Shown here: one piece after another, positions 1 through 13,100 of the stretch
How the letters are laid out: each line of letters begins with the position of its first letter
Position numbering within the stretch: position 1 is the stretch's first letter
From: Brachypodius melanocephalos
Taxonomy: Eukaryota > Chordata > Aves > Passeriformes > Pycnonotidae
Length of the DNA stretch: 64,000 nucleotides
Reading direction: 5' to 3'
Assembly: GCA_013398615.1 (NCBI GenBank)
Contig: VZSR01003798.1
Coordinates: 5,439,188 to 5,503,187, forward strand
The notes under the pieces: generated by a model
The model's database searches: none
Seen by the model: only the letters and a program-made list of their open reading frames with translations
What the model was told of the DNA's origin: nothing
Translations under genes and position numbers: made by a program

Positions 1-3000
1 GAAGTTTCTGATGAAATTTTCCACTTTACTTCTGGAGTAAAGTGTCAGCCAGGCTTTTCCTGAGTAAGTCTGCACTGCCTGAGGCCACAGTGGCAGCATT
101 TGCAAAACAGAGCCTAAAGGGAAAAGTGAGTCTGATGTATTCTTCAGAGAAGAAAAGCACATTAAAATGTTGGGCAGTAAAGCTTCTTAGACCAAAATGC
201 AAGTGGAAACCCATCTTACACCTTGGTCTTGATGCCATTTTTTTGCAACTCAACCTGTGGCTAGAACCCTCTGCTGTGGAGAGTTAAGGTTGGTGCATTC
301 CTTTATTAAAATATGCATTGGGTAAATACCTGGTTTGTAAATGCTAGGAAATATTTAATATTTGTCGGCATTAAAGTGTGTGTGGTGTTTTGGGCATCAT
401 GGATTGTTTTCTACTGCAAGCCTGTGTTTTTGGGAATGCAGTACAAGTGCTGTGGTTTGGGAAGCACAGAGAGAAGCAAGGCCTTACTGCTCAGCTCTAG
501 GGCTTGGGGATGTTGGGTTTTTTTTTTCCTGAAACCATCATTGCTCACAGTAGTTCCTAAAACAGCACAGCCTTTAGAGTCAGAGAATAGTGAAGTGGAG
601 AAGGTTTTAGGACATGTGCTGTAGTCAAGAAGTGTGGGAATCAATATTTACAGGCTTTTCTCTCTCTCCCTGCATATGTAAGGCTGTAGGAATCTCCTTT
701 CTGTTGACAGCTCTCCACTGTGTTCATCCTTTTATGCACTGAGGTGAAATGCTCCCCAAAGCCTGATCTTGCCTCCCTTTATTCTTCACCTTGTCCCGTC
801 TCTGTTTTCAAAGATAATCAGTAAACTTGCATGATACTTCAACCGCCCAGTTTGATACCTGGGGATTTTCATTGAGTTCCTGGTTAAACCCCCCAAAGTC
901 AAGAATCACCTTTACAATCATGAGCTGGTTGGCATTGAGAGCTTCCCCAGAGTTTACTGCCAAAACGTGTATTTAATCAACAAAATATATAGGAAGGTAT
1001 AGACTGGATTTTGCTCATTTGAGGGGGCAGCTAGAATGTCTGCTAAAGATTTCTGGAAGTTAATATTTGAGCCTGAGATAAAAGTCTCATGCATACGTGA
1101 AACAGCTGCCCCAGAACCTGTTGGAGGACTTAATTTGAGTATAAACATGTGTGTGCTTTTGCGTACATGCTGCTCTTTAATTCAAGTCGACTGTTAGGTT
1201 TTAACTTTATTAGGATGCAGCTACTTGAACTGAAGATGTGGTCTGTGATTTTTATTTTATTATAGAAGCATGATGCGTCTTTTTGAAATGATGTTTGGAT
1301 TTTACAAATCGATATCTTAAGTACTGTTTGTCTTTAGTAATATGTTAGAGGGAAAAATTTACAAGTGAGGGCAGGGTTATATCGGATTACAAGTGAATTG
1401 CTTGACAGTATGTGTGTATTGTAAAATGGGAAATTAATCACCCTGTGTTGATGACCCATGGACATTTACAAAAGGCTGGTCTTTCTGTAGCACAAATAGA
1501 TTCCGGAAACAGGAAAGAGGCTTATGGCAAGAGGATGAGATCAGTTTGTATAATTAGAGCTGGCTAATAATCCTTTTTTACTCTCTGTTTTTCTAACTTT
1601 TACAGTATCTTTCTTTATTTGCAAATTGGGCATTTGAACTGTAAAGAAATACCTGCTGTGATTTGAGTTTTGTAGGTTTTTTGTACCTACTAAAAGGTGT
1701 GTGAAGTTGGAGCAGGGAAACACATTTGAGAGGGATCTGTCTTCCCCTACATGGGGAAAATGCTGCTTTTGTTAACCCAGCACTGCTTCAGATCTTCCCA
1801 GGCTTTGGGCAGGAATTAAGTAATCCAGGTTATGATTTTTTTGACAATTATGAGATTGAAATGGTCCAAAAGAAGAAACTTCATGTTGAGACTAAGGGTA
1901 TTTGGCTAGGTATTAGTCTCTGGAGTAAGACAGGTGTGGCAAAGCTGAGTTAGGGACTTATAGCATGGATAAGGCTTAAGCTTATTTTTTTATGTGTGTG
2001 TATCTGCTTGCCTGTATCTTAGCTTTGTGTTACACTTCATTATTTTGGGAAGGGTTAAGGGGAAAGGTTTGAGTGAGGCAGGTGGTGTGACCAGGGGCTG
2101 GGTGCAGCCCTGGGCAGCCCAGCTCCCAGCCCAGGAACAGTGTGGTGCCAGTTCCTGCTGCCAGGAAGCTGAGCTACATTAAGCAAAGCGAGTTAATCTA
2201 TATCCAGGACATTTTATTAAATCATCAGTCAATTAAATCAGTGGCGCTGTGTTGGCTTGTGTTGCAGTGAGGCTCCAGCCCCTCTGCAAGAGGCTCAGCT
2301 CTGCAACTCCCCCATTGCTGCTTGATGGGCTCTTGCACATGCAGACCACAGTACTGTGGTTCCCTACACTGTAAAGAAAAAAAACCAGCAGATTTTAGGC
2401 AGATTTTGCAATTAAATATCCTCTTTAAATTATTTTTTCTAAACTTTACTGAAGTTGCTTTTCTTTTTGTGAAAGGAATCTGTGTATGTCTGGTTTTCCT
2501 GAGGTGGTTACCTCTGTGCTTTAGGAGGAGAGTGATGGTGGAGCCAGACCAACAGAAAACTTCTTTTAAACCTCCTTTTCATCCATTGTACCCAAAAGAA
2601 ACTCCCGTTTTGTCTCTAGTTGAATGGCAGCATATGTTTTTGTTTGCAGACAGGACACAGCTGGGAAGCAGTATCACCTGTGGAAATGCTGGATGAAGGA
2701 TATATTTTTATTCCTAAGCAATCCATTTAGTGAGAAAACATCATGTTCAGCGAATTACATAGATTCAGATGATTGTACACAAATATCTGGAGATTTTTTA
2801 GTTCTAGGCTCAGCTGTGATACTGAACACACTGCTCAGTATGCTGGTAACTTGTTTGCTGCTGCATGTTTGAAATGTGGTTTCTTGTTTCCACACCTCCT
2901 CTCCATTCCAGGGTCAATGGCTTTTGCTGGTGGTATCACTTCCATGTGTCTGCTAAATAAATTTGGGATGAGTTACTTCTCCTAATGCCTCCAGCCTCCC

Positions 3001-6000
3001 ATTTCTGACCAGATATACAAAGTCATTCATTATTAGAGCTACAGAGAGAGTTGTTCTGCATTTGGTATTATGTTGCTTCTCTTAGGGTTTATTTTAGTCA
3101 CTGCAGTTGCAGCTACTCTATTTATACAAATTTCTCCATGCATATTCCTGAAGAACTGGGCCATGGGTTTATTTTTCATGTCAAAGCTGTTTGTAGTTTT
3201 TGTCCTGGCTTTTTTCACTCTCCTTTCACATGGATTTTAAGGACAGGGCAGTGGTACACTGATTACACTGATTAGAAATCTAGCTCATTCATTTTATGAA
3301 TGGTGAGTTCTGGTGTTCATTCAGTGTTGAATGAAACTCGTGGAACAGTGTGTGGACAAACCCATGTCTTGCCTAATACCACAAGGTGAGAGTAACTTTC
3401 TGCAGGTCTCAACTTTGCAGGAATATACCCAGGAAAAAGACCACACAAGAAAATCTAAGTAATAAAACCAACACCAAGTCATTGTTTCTTTCCATTTTCA
3501 GAGTTTTTGCTACAAGTGGAAAAGAAAAAAGAAAAACAACTAAAAAACACAAACCCCCAAACTAAATGGAGAAGAGCCTTTTTTCAAGTAATTATGTTAC
3601 AACAAAAAATGAGGAGATCGATGATGGGTGATACAATACAATAAATGTCATATACCACTCAGAATAAAAGGGGAATATTCCATCTTGCAATTCCCCTGAC
3701 ACTAGGGGAGAAAAATAAACTTGTGAAAGACATTGCTATTTTAGTTTTCTTTGCATGAAATCGTGGCTCCAGCAGGAATTCCTCTCTGTATGGGCAGTTG
3801 GTCTCCTCTTTGCTCCCCTCACTTACCACTTCCCCATCTTTATTTATCTTGTGTAGTTTAGAGCAGCAGCTCTGTAGGGCCTGAAACCCAATCCTCTTGA
3901 TATTTCCAAGTACTTCATAAATTAACATTTTGTACAACCAGAGTGTGGAGGAGCACCCTTGAGGACACAGTGCAGCTCAGCAAGGGGGGGTGAATGTGTG
4001 CTCCCAGGAAATCCTGGGATTTCTTTAAACTCTTTTACAGCTTCTGGGCTAATTGCCTAAAGAGTTGCCTATAAGGCAGGTTGCTCCACTGTGGGTTATT
4101 GGTGTCCCTGTTAAAAGAAATCTATAAAAGAAATTCTCTGTGTCTTGCTGTCTTGCAGATAACCAGCATCAATAATGCTTTCCTAATTTCTGTAGGATAT
4201 ATGTAGTTTGGACTACTTGGTGAGGTCTTACTCCAGAGCCTTGAAATCAAAGTTTAGTCTCTTCAAATGTTACGGGCTGATTTTGTAAAAAGTCAATTCT
4301 GTTGCATTAAACAAAAAAAAAGTAAATCCTCCTTTGGCTTTCATCCCAGTGATGCTGTGATACTTACAGCTGGAAAGCCATCCTGCTTTCTCTGCATTTC
4401 TGTTTATCTACTGGAATGCTTTCCATGCCATCTGTAACCATCAGATCCTTCATGTGTTTTTTGGCTGTTCTTTCTTGCCTGCAACCACAAGCTCTTTATG
4501 GCTAAGGCTGGGTTAGGTTTTCTTTGGGGTTTGATTTTTTCCTTTGGTACAGCTGAGAGTGCATGGGTAAAGCTTTGCAAATAAGGATCAATGTTTCAAA
4601 AAATCAAATGTGAAAATGATAAATGAAAAGGTCAGGTGCTGAGATTCAGATAAAGTTCAGCAAAGCTTAAAATTGAAGTATATGTCTCACTGAAGTTTAC
4701 TTAAAATACTTAAAACCGAACTTGAAAAGCTTGAAAAAACTGAAACACTTACAATTGGAGTTTATTTAGTGCATAAGGGAGAGGGAAAGGGGTAGGTAGG
4801 CTTTCCCAGCTGTACCACATGGATACATCAAGTTCTTCGTACCCAAAAATATAGAAGTGGCTTTCTGGGGCTCAGAGCAGGCATTGGCTGGAAGAATGTG
4901 CTCCTCTAATAATAGGAGAAAATAAAGTTTAGCTCTTTAGCTTCCTTTCCCTTGGGTTTTTTTCCCACTTATTTTTACACTTGATGTAGTCCAACTTACT
5001 GACTGTATTAGGATCCCTATGTATCTTGGCTTGGTTATGACCAGTATGATCTGCCTTTTGTTTTTCCTCTTCTGACTGGATTAAAAGTTTTTAAAGTTTT
5101 TCAGAGGCTGCTCTCTGCCTGTCCATTGGTTGGAGAAATTCACTTGTCTAGAAACCTAAATTTAGTCCTTCACTGATGCAGAGTAGTCATTCAGGCTTAC
5201 TGTCACTCAGTTTCTCTTGTGTTTTTGCCAAAGAACTTCCTAACAAGATAAAATATCTTCCAAACCTGCCTGGCTCCTTGCAAACTAAGTTTGCATCCTT
5301 AGAAAAATTGAAATGACATGTGTGTTATGAACCAAGGAATCACTTTAAGTCACTGATGTAAGGGCCAACTAGTAAGACGAGAGGGGGAAAATAATCCTTC
5401 CTTCAGGAAGTATTCCCATGATTTTTTGACGAGACCCAGTGTTCAGCAGTATCATCTTATTTCACTGCTGCTACTGTGAACTTCTTTTGCCATAAAAAAG
5501 CCCAACAAAAACTGTCACGAGTTTGAATTCACAAGGAATTAGTCTATAGCAATGAGAAGTTCTAAAAGTCCGTATGTGAGGTTTGCTTGAAAGCCTTGGG
5601 TTTTTTTCAAGCACGGTTTGATTTCTGTGAGATGCAATAAATGCTCTTGTAGACAAGGTGATGTTTTTATGCTCCTGTTTAGGACACCCAGGTTCAGAAC
5701 AGGAGAGAGGCTCAGGTAGGTCATGAGAGAGATTGGCAGGATTTGTGATGTTTTTTGGTTTTGTTTCTTTTTTTCATTTTGAGTCCTCAGTAGGACTGGA
5801 ACTGCCAGGGGTGTGTTGTGGGGCACAAGTGAAGATTATTTGCAGAATTATTCTTGATGCTCACCTGCCCAAAAGGCAGCTAGGGCTACTAATCCCCTCT
5901 TTTCCTGAGTAAGTTTTTGTAAGAGCTGAAAATACAGTGAAAACTATCAGGCACAACCATTTTGGGGTGCTCTTGCTGTACAAAGGGGAATCTCAAGGCT

Positions 6001-7111
6001 GGAAATAGATACGAATTGGACTGGGTTTAAAACTCTTGCAAAATACTTGTCCATCCATGGCTGCCTCAGAGGACCTTTTGCAGAGGGGCTGTTTTGATGC
6101 ACAAGCTTGGCGGCTTGCTTTGGTATTTTAAAGCAACTGGCACAAAATCATGTTGTAAAATAAAGAGAGCATGCAAGGGAGCGAGGCTAGCTGGAATCAG
6201 CTAAGAGAACTTAGGCTGTGGTTTAATTTCTGTCTCACTAAAGGCAAGCTGTGGGATTTGGAAAGGAGCAAAGTATGAACAAGATCCTGCATTTTTTGTA
6301 TGAAAAGCAGAGTGGTATTTCATCTATTTTAAAAAGGGCTTGAAGTATTTGCAGAGCATTACCAGTTCTGCAGACATGAGTAACAGCAGAAATTCCATTT
6401 TTAATTGTTTTGCATTCCTTCATCTTAGGATCCTGGATCTCTTAATACACACATTAAATGAAAACTTAGAGCTTTTGTTTAGAGTGAATATCTTCTGCTA
6501 GAGTGGAGGAACTAATGCAAGAGAAATTCTGGTTCAACTGATTCAAAGCTTAATATAGGAAACTTTCACCAGGTTATAGAGGAATTCCAAGGACAAACCA
6601 GAAAGAGGAAAGATTCTTGACTAAAATAGCTTTTGTAGGATGAGTAATGATAGATTTTGATTATGAAAAATGCTAATGCAGAATCATGAGCATCATCTAT
6701 TCTGGAAGTGTTTCCTTCAGAGCATTTTTGATAGTTTGTTTTCTGTGTAGTTTTGAAATGTTTTTTAACAAATAATACAGTGAAAGGGGTAAGAAAGGAC
6801 ACAATTACCTTGGACAAGGTCATAGTTGGATTTCTTGAGCAGCAGAGAGAACTACAAATATTCATAAACGATTTTTCATGGGGGAGTGGGGGAATTGGCG
6901 AAAGGATTTCAATTAAGGATTGATAATTGTCATAAAAAGCTGATATGAAGGGTGGATTGCCAGGAGGAAAGATGAATTGAGGTGGACATGAAAGGGAAAA
7001 GAAAAAGTGCTTATTGGAAAAAGGTATGTGTGAGTGCTAAAGCAACTTACAGAGAAGTATGTACAATTTTATGAAAAATAGCTTAAACTTGCTTTTTCTG
7101 TTTTGTTTCAG
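1..7111 (+). other. AKAP13: AKAP13 5'UTR intron (3' part); no gene seen
   Basis: This is AT-rich non-coding DNA that ends in a good polypyrimidine tract and AG at 7110-7111, so it is the end of an intron whose upstream exon lies outside the window. Open frames on both strands are short (all under about 130 codons), overlap at random and resemble no protein I know. I see no CpG-rich promoter, no CR1 end and no RNA gene. An alternative first exon cannot be excluded from sequence alone. Confidence 0.75.
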
Positions 7112-7156
7112 TGTTCTGAGGTCATGAAACTTAATCCACAGCAAGCTCCGTTGTAT
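7112..7156 (+). CDS. AKAP13: AKAP13 coding exon 1 (start codon exon)
   Basis: The exon follows a strong acceptor (ttctgttttgtttcag) and ends at a consensus donor (gtaagt at 7157). The first 12 nt are 5'UTR. Translation starts at the ATG at 7124-7126, with G at -3 and A at +4, and encodes MKLNPQQAPLY, which I recognise as the N-terminus of the long AKAP-Lbc form of vertebrate AKAP13. It ends in phase 0 and joins the exon at 23455 in frame. The full protein is a large cytoplasmic scaffold that in mammals anchors PKA and activates RhoA through a C-terminal DH-PH module outside this window. The exon is very short, so the call rests on the match to the family start, the splice sites and the clean phase with the following exons. 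Confidence 0.93.
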
Positions 7157-10100
7157 GTAAGTACCAATGAAAACACTTTCTTCCTTCTCTTACTGTTCAC
7201 ACAAAACACTTCCCATCAGCTTTTTGGCGATGCTGCTTCTTTTCTCTTTGCTCCCTAAGGAGTTTATTTATATTAATTCAGTTGCAAATGGTAACTCAGC
7301 TCTCAGGTAAGTCACAGAGCTCCTCTGGGTTCTAGCAGACTGTTTTGGGTAGGTTTTGAGGCACTTCTGTTTTTCCTCCCCAAAGCGTGCTGGAGTGCGA
7401 GGCTGCGCTCGTGTGACTTGATGTGTTGAGAAGAAATAGCTCGTGTGGAAAACAGGGCATCCCAGCGTGCAGGGCTTGCCCACTTTGATAATATTCTTCT
7501 GTTTGGAGTTTCCAACGTGGCAGGGAGGACCTGGAGGCAGCGAAGGGCTGGGCTGCAGCGGGGCATGGTTTGCGTCAGCCTCTGGGAGCTCGTAACCTCC
7601 ACGGCTCCATTAATAAGGAACAAGCTTCCCCTGGCCCTTGAATAGCAGCTTTGTTGGAGAACGTGGGGACTGTCAAATTAGACCTGGATGTGCGGGGGTG
7701 TGTGAGCCTGTGTTAAATCTGTGCCAGAGCTGCCAGCCAGGTCTGTAACTGTTTGCTTTCTACATTGCCCTGCCATTCTCAGACCAGGCTTGAGCTGCTG
7801 CAGCTCATGGTCCTGCCCACTGACCTCGCCAGCCAGGGCACAGCTGGATGTGAGGATGGAAAATTTGGAGGGGAAATTGCTTGCAAATGTGGCTTTTAAG
7901 GGGAAGGAAGGAGGAGTGATCAGGACTGGTGATAGACCTGTATCTTGGAGAGTGTTGCGTGTTATGAATAATGGATCATACTGACCTTTAATGGCATGGA
8001 GGCTTTAAATTTTGCCTACCTTTAATTACCAGCTAGAAGTTTGCATTAGAATTTATTCTCTACCCACTGTCCTAAGTCTGTGCTTGAAGCAAAATGAAAA
8101 TACTACATAGTGTGACCTGATTTTGTAAGAGTGGCTTTCCAGGACTACACCTGAATTACATCCTGAGTTTTGAAACTAAATGTTGCCTGAATTTTGTTAA
8201 ATCTCAAGTCTACTGAATTTACCTTGACTTTAAAGAAACTCCATTTAAACTTAGGACACTTTGAGAGAGACTGGGACTTATGTGCAAATATATGATGAAA
8301 CCGCTACAATAGAAACGCACGAATTGTGTAATGCAGAATATGTCATTTGAACAGTGTATCACTTTGCTAATCAGGAGGCTTTGTTTTCTCAGGCTTATCT
8401 ACTGAATTAGTTTATTTTCCCACTGTTTTGTGTGGGGTTTTAATACTGAAGTGGTACACTTAGAAGTCCTCATCCCCACGTGATAGAGAACTGAGCTGAG
8501 GTCAAATGTAGCCTGGTGTAAAATAATGATTATATGCCATTTGGTGTAGTGTTTCTTTGCAATGCAAATAAGTTACATTATTAATACATCAGCGACTCCC
8601 TTTTCTCTTCTCCTCCCCTGGCCAGGTGTATATACAAATCAGCTCCCTTTCAAAACAAGCAAATTTGTTGGCTGCTTAAGGAAATTTAAAAGGTCAAGAT
8701 TTAGTCTTTCTGTTTGCTCTCACTATAAATGCTTTGTACATTTAAAAGATCAGTTTTGGTTTCCATGTGTTGCTAATTGACAGCTCATCTGAGGGTTGTT
8801 AGGTGCCAACAGAACACAAAGAAAAGGGCATCTTCTTGGTATTTCTGTTTTTCTAAAGGCAGACACAGCAGTCTTGTGGTCTGGCTGTTGGGAGGCAAAT
8901 AACAAACCTCACCACATTCCTTTTTCAGAGTGATGGCAACTCCATTTTTTACATACAGGCTCCTAGATCTTGTTTTCCAATTACTGAGAGCAGTATCCTG
9001 TTAATTTCTTCATAAGGAATTTTGTCTCTGTAAATGAGTGGAAATAACAGACAATACTGATATGTCAGAGGATTTCCCTATCTTTGTCTACTTTCAGGAA
9101 AGTATGCTTCTCCCACACTTGACCCTTTTGTTTTTGACACTTTTGCATCCTTTACACTCTTTCTCTTTTAAGCTAATATCTTAGATTAAGGATTATGCAG
9201 TTTTGTTTATTATTTTACTAAATCTGCCATGAGTTTCATCCATTAGAAAGATCCATTAGATAGTTGTTTTCATCAGCAGCATTACTGAGCTCCTTTTCGG
9301 AGGAGAAAGTAAAATATGATGTCTCCAGTTCAGTTCCTGGAAGTCAGTTAGAGAGCTAGACCATATTTTATCCCATCTGATAATTACCAGGTTGCCCAGA
9401 TTTCATAATTCACAATTAAGAGAAGGGGTTTGGGAGCCTGGGATGTCCAGTGCACTTGGTGCCAAAGTTTTTGGGTGACGGAAAAGATGGTATTTCCACA
9501 CCCACACCAATAAAGGGATAGAGATTCTTATATTACTCAAATCAGTGTATAAAAGGAAAGAGGACCACCTGCTGTATCCTTCTTGGTACTTTCTTCTGGC
9601 TGCTTGAACTTCTGTTTACCTCTTCTGTAAAAATCATCTGTCCTGCCTCTGCACAGCTTGTGACCGCTGAGAGGTCGTGGACTACAGGCGCTTGTAAGCG
9701 TGAAGATTAAGAGTTAAGGTGGAAAACGCATCCTGTAATAATGAGTGTGCTGTTTTTGTGATTCAGTGTCTCATTTAAGCCTTGCCTGATTGTTCTCCTG
9801 TTGATGAGGTTGCTGCAGGTTTGGGCTGGGACAGCTGCTCAGCCTTTGCTCTGCAAGCAGCTCCTGTCCCCCAGGAGCCAGGACCCCAGGAGCACTGTTT
9901 GTCACCCAGAGCTGTTGTTACCTCCACTAACGAGCTGTTTAAGGATCTCCCTTGGCCCTGGAGCAGTCATGGGGCTGAGGAGCTGGTGCCAGGAGAGATA
10001 GAGCAGGGAAGTGTTCCCCAATTTAGCTCGGGCGTGATAGCACGGTGCTGGTGCACCCATGGGCTGGAGGGGAAGCAGCTCCCCCTCCCCTACCACTGTT

Positions 10101-13100
10101 GGCACAGAACTGCAGTTAGAATGGGTGTAGTGGATGAGGGACAGTGTTTCAGACCTTATTTGTGGTCTGCCTGGGACTTTGTGCTCAGGGAGCACAAGGT
10201 CTCAAAGCTGAGGGACTGAGCTGTTCTGTTTGCTGGCAGGGCTGGGGTGGAACAGGAGGATGGGAGGTGAGAAGTCATGAACTTCAGTCCTGTTTGTTTT
10301 TTTTAACTTGCACTGACCTCAGTGATGGTCATTTTTTAATAAAAGTTGTATCTTCCTACAACCAAAAGTCGAAATTTCAACCTCAGCATTATAAGGTACT
10401 CCCTAGCTCTTGTCACTATTGTATTGGAATATCCAGATCATCTAGGAGTATGAAAAAAAAAGGATTAACACTGCGCTAAACAATGGAAGTTTATTATTAG
10501 GTGACCTTTTTATTGTTGTGATTCATTAATTCTCTGTTTATAGATGAAATTGTTTACATTAGTCACTTAGATTAAACTCCACTGTTGCTAACATCCATAG
10601 GAGAATGCTTTGCAACTGTGAAGTGTTGATCTCTTTAGAAACATTGTCATTAATTGGGAGTCCTGCAGATTGCTCAGCAGATTTAATTACAAAAGGATCA
10701 AGGCTCACAAGCCATGCCCTTATTTCTACCCAAACTTTAATAAATATGGAGTACACGTGAAGCAATGATCAAGGTCATGTCTTCAGCTGGACAGAGCGTT
10801 CTGAATATCTCCCTTCAAAAGTGATGTGCACAACTTCTGATTTGAGCCTCTGCTGGCTGTGAGGTCACTGTAGAATTATTGATCATTTTTGTAACCCAGC
10901 CACATCTCCTGCATCTCTGAAATCAATGTTGGTTTGGGTTTTTTTTTTAGAAAAATGACCTGAGAGCAGCATTTGGGTATGAATGTTTTGGAAAAGCACT
11001 GGGGTGACATGCAGGGAATGCATTGGGAAACATTAAGCTCATCTACTCTTGATTGCAACCAAGGTTACAACCTTAGATCTGCCTTTAAGACGGGAATGTT
11101 TTTTCATGGTGATAATGATCAGTGGGTGTGAAATGGAAAAGATTAGCAGCTGGAGAAGCATGATGTATTGCTGCAAACCTTTTTTTACTTTTTCCTTTTA
11201 GATTAAAAGGAACAAACTTGTTTTAAATCACAGCACTCCTCCTCTGCATGGTTTGTCTAAGGTGTGCCCACGTTATTTGGAGTGACAAACCCAAATGTGT
11301 CATAACTGGTGATTGCATGAGAGGGCAAACACTTAATTGATAAAAATGCTGCCATTGACTTTGGTCTTTAATCAGGTCTGTGGATGGAGTCTCTTGTCTA
11401 AACTGCCACTTAGGAGCTGTGTAACCTGCAGAGTTTCTCAAGGAGACTTTTTGATAGAGATGAGAGCTCCCACTTCCAAGGCAAAATGTCGTGCAGCTTA
11501 ATGAAGTATGAACTTCAAAAGCCTGTGAAAGAATGCATTGACCCTCTTAATATAACCTGGGGTTTGGGTACAGTAAGTCCTCTTCTGTTAATGAATGAAC
11601 TACTACTGTAAATTTCCCAGTTTGTCCTGCTTTAATCTAAAACTGGAGAAAAGGATGATGCTTGTAATATTTTCCCCCTGCTTACATATTCATATAAAAT
11701 GATGCCCTACTGAATTGCACGGTGTATTCTTGAGAAAAACAATTGTAATACCCTCTGATGTTCAAGTTTTAACCCTCCCCCTTCTGAGTTAATATTAAAG
11801 AACTGAAGATAGAAGTTCACGATACAGAGTTTTGGGGCTGTGGCAGCAATGTCTGTCCCGAGTGCTGTGGCTGCCTGTGTCCCTGAGTGCAGTGAGGTGT
11901 TGTACCTGTGTGTGCCTCACATCTGGCTTCTTTCCATGGCTGAAACCAGCTCAGGTGGCACTTGTGCACTGTTGTGTGTTGTATGATTAATGTTCTTCAG
12001 AAATCTCTACCAAGGGGACAAAAGGACAAAATGAGATACCTTTATAGTTCTGCAGTAGGATGCTGTCATGAGATTGGCAGCTGTGGTTAAGTTACTTTTC
12101 TACTAAAGCAGAATTTGTTTGCTTAGTGGCATCTATGGTGACAAAGGCCACTGAGATGCCTGAATATCTGAGGTCAGTCCAGCAGAAAAAGTAGAACATA
12201 CCACACATGCTTTTGATGTGGGAATTTCTCACAAAAGTCACTGTACAGAAGCCCTATCTTTGTTTCTGTCAAGGTCCTTAGGCAAGAGGACAGCCAGCCT
12301 TGATATTTAGTTCAGCTCTGTGGTGAGAGGATCTGATAAACCTCTTGTCTTTTATTTGTTGGGTGCTTGATTTCTTCTTAATGACAAACTAGTTTTCTGC
12401 CCCACCTTCAGAATGTCTTTGAGTAATGAATGAATGGAGGCCCCCCCGAGCACCTTTTACAAATAAAATATTTGCTTGCATTGCTTGTGGAAGAACCTGC
12501 TGCTTGGTTGGTTTTAAGAAAGTCAGCTAGGGCGCCTGAATAAACTGATTCTTTTTGAGAGGAGTATATTGCAGCTTGTCTGGCTCTGCTTTAATTCTCC
12601 AGGCAAAATACTTTCCTCGCTAAACTGTGCTTGACCTCACCTTCTAAGTTTTTGTCACTCAGATCTTTGATTTAGATTCTTTTCATCCTCCACTTCCCAA
12701 ACTCCAGTCTGCATCATGCAAGGAGCCATCCCTTCTGTGGAAATGGGTGTCTGGCAGCTGCCACTTGAGCTCAGCACCGTCCCCTGGCAAAGCTCCCTGC
12801 TGCTTCTGGGTTCTGTCATACCTCAGTGCAGACTTTTGCTCAGTCTGGTTATTATGAGGCTGATTGCTTGGCTTTCTCCTCTTAAGAGAGGCATTCTCCA
12901 GCTCATGAGGTCTGTGTGATGTTAGCATAGGGTTGTTGGTGAAATGGTCCCTTCTGTGCATTCACTGAAGGCAGCTTTGCCTGGAGAAGTTGGATGAGGC
13001 TGCCAAACCATCAGCAGCATCTTCCTCCAGGAGAAGCTGTTGCTTAAATTGGAGCTCTGAGGCCTTTTCTCAACCCTTCTTCCATATTGTCTGAAACTAA

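Noticed and set aside
9782..10219. 145-codon + strand open frame in the first long intron
   Set aside because: It has no recognised domain and overlaps equally open frames in other phases and on the other strand.
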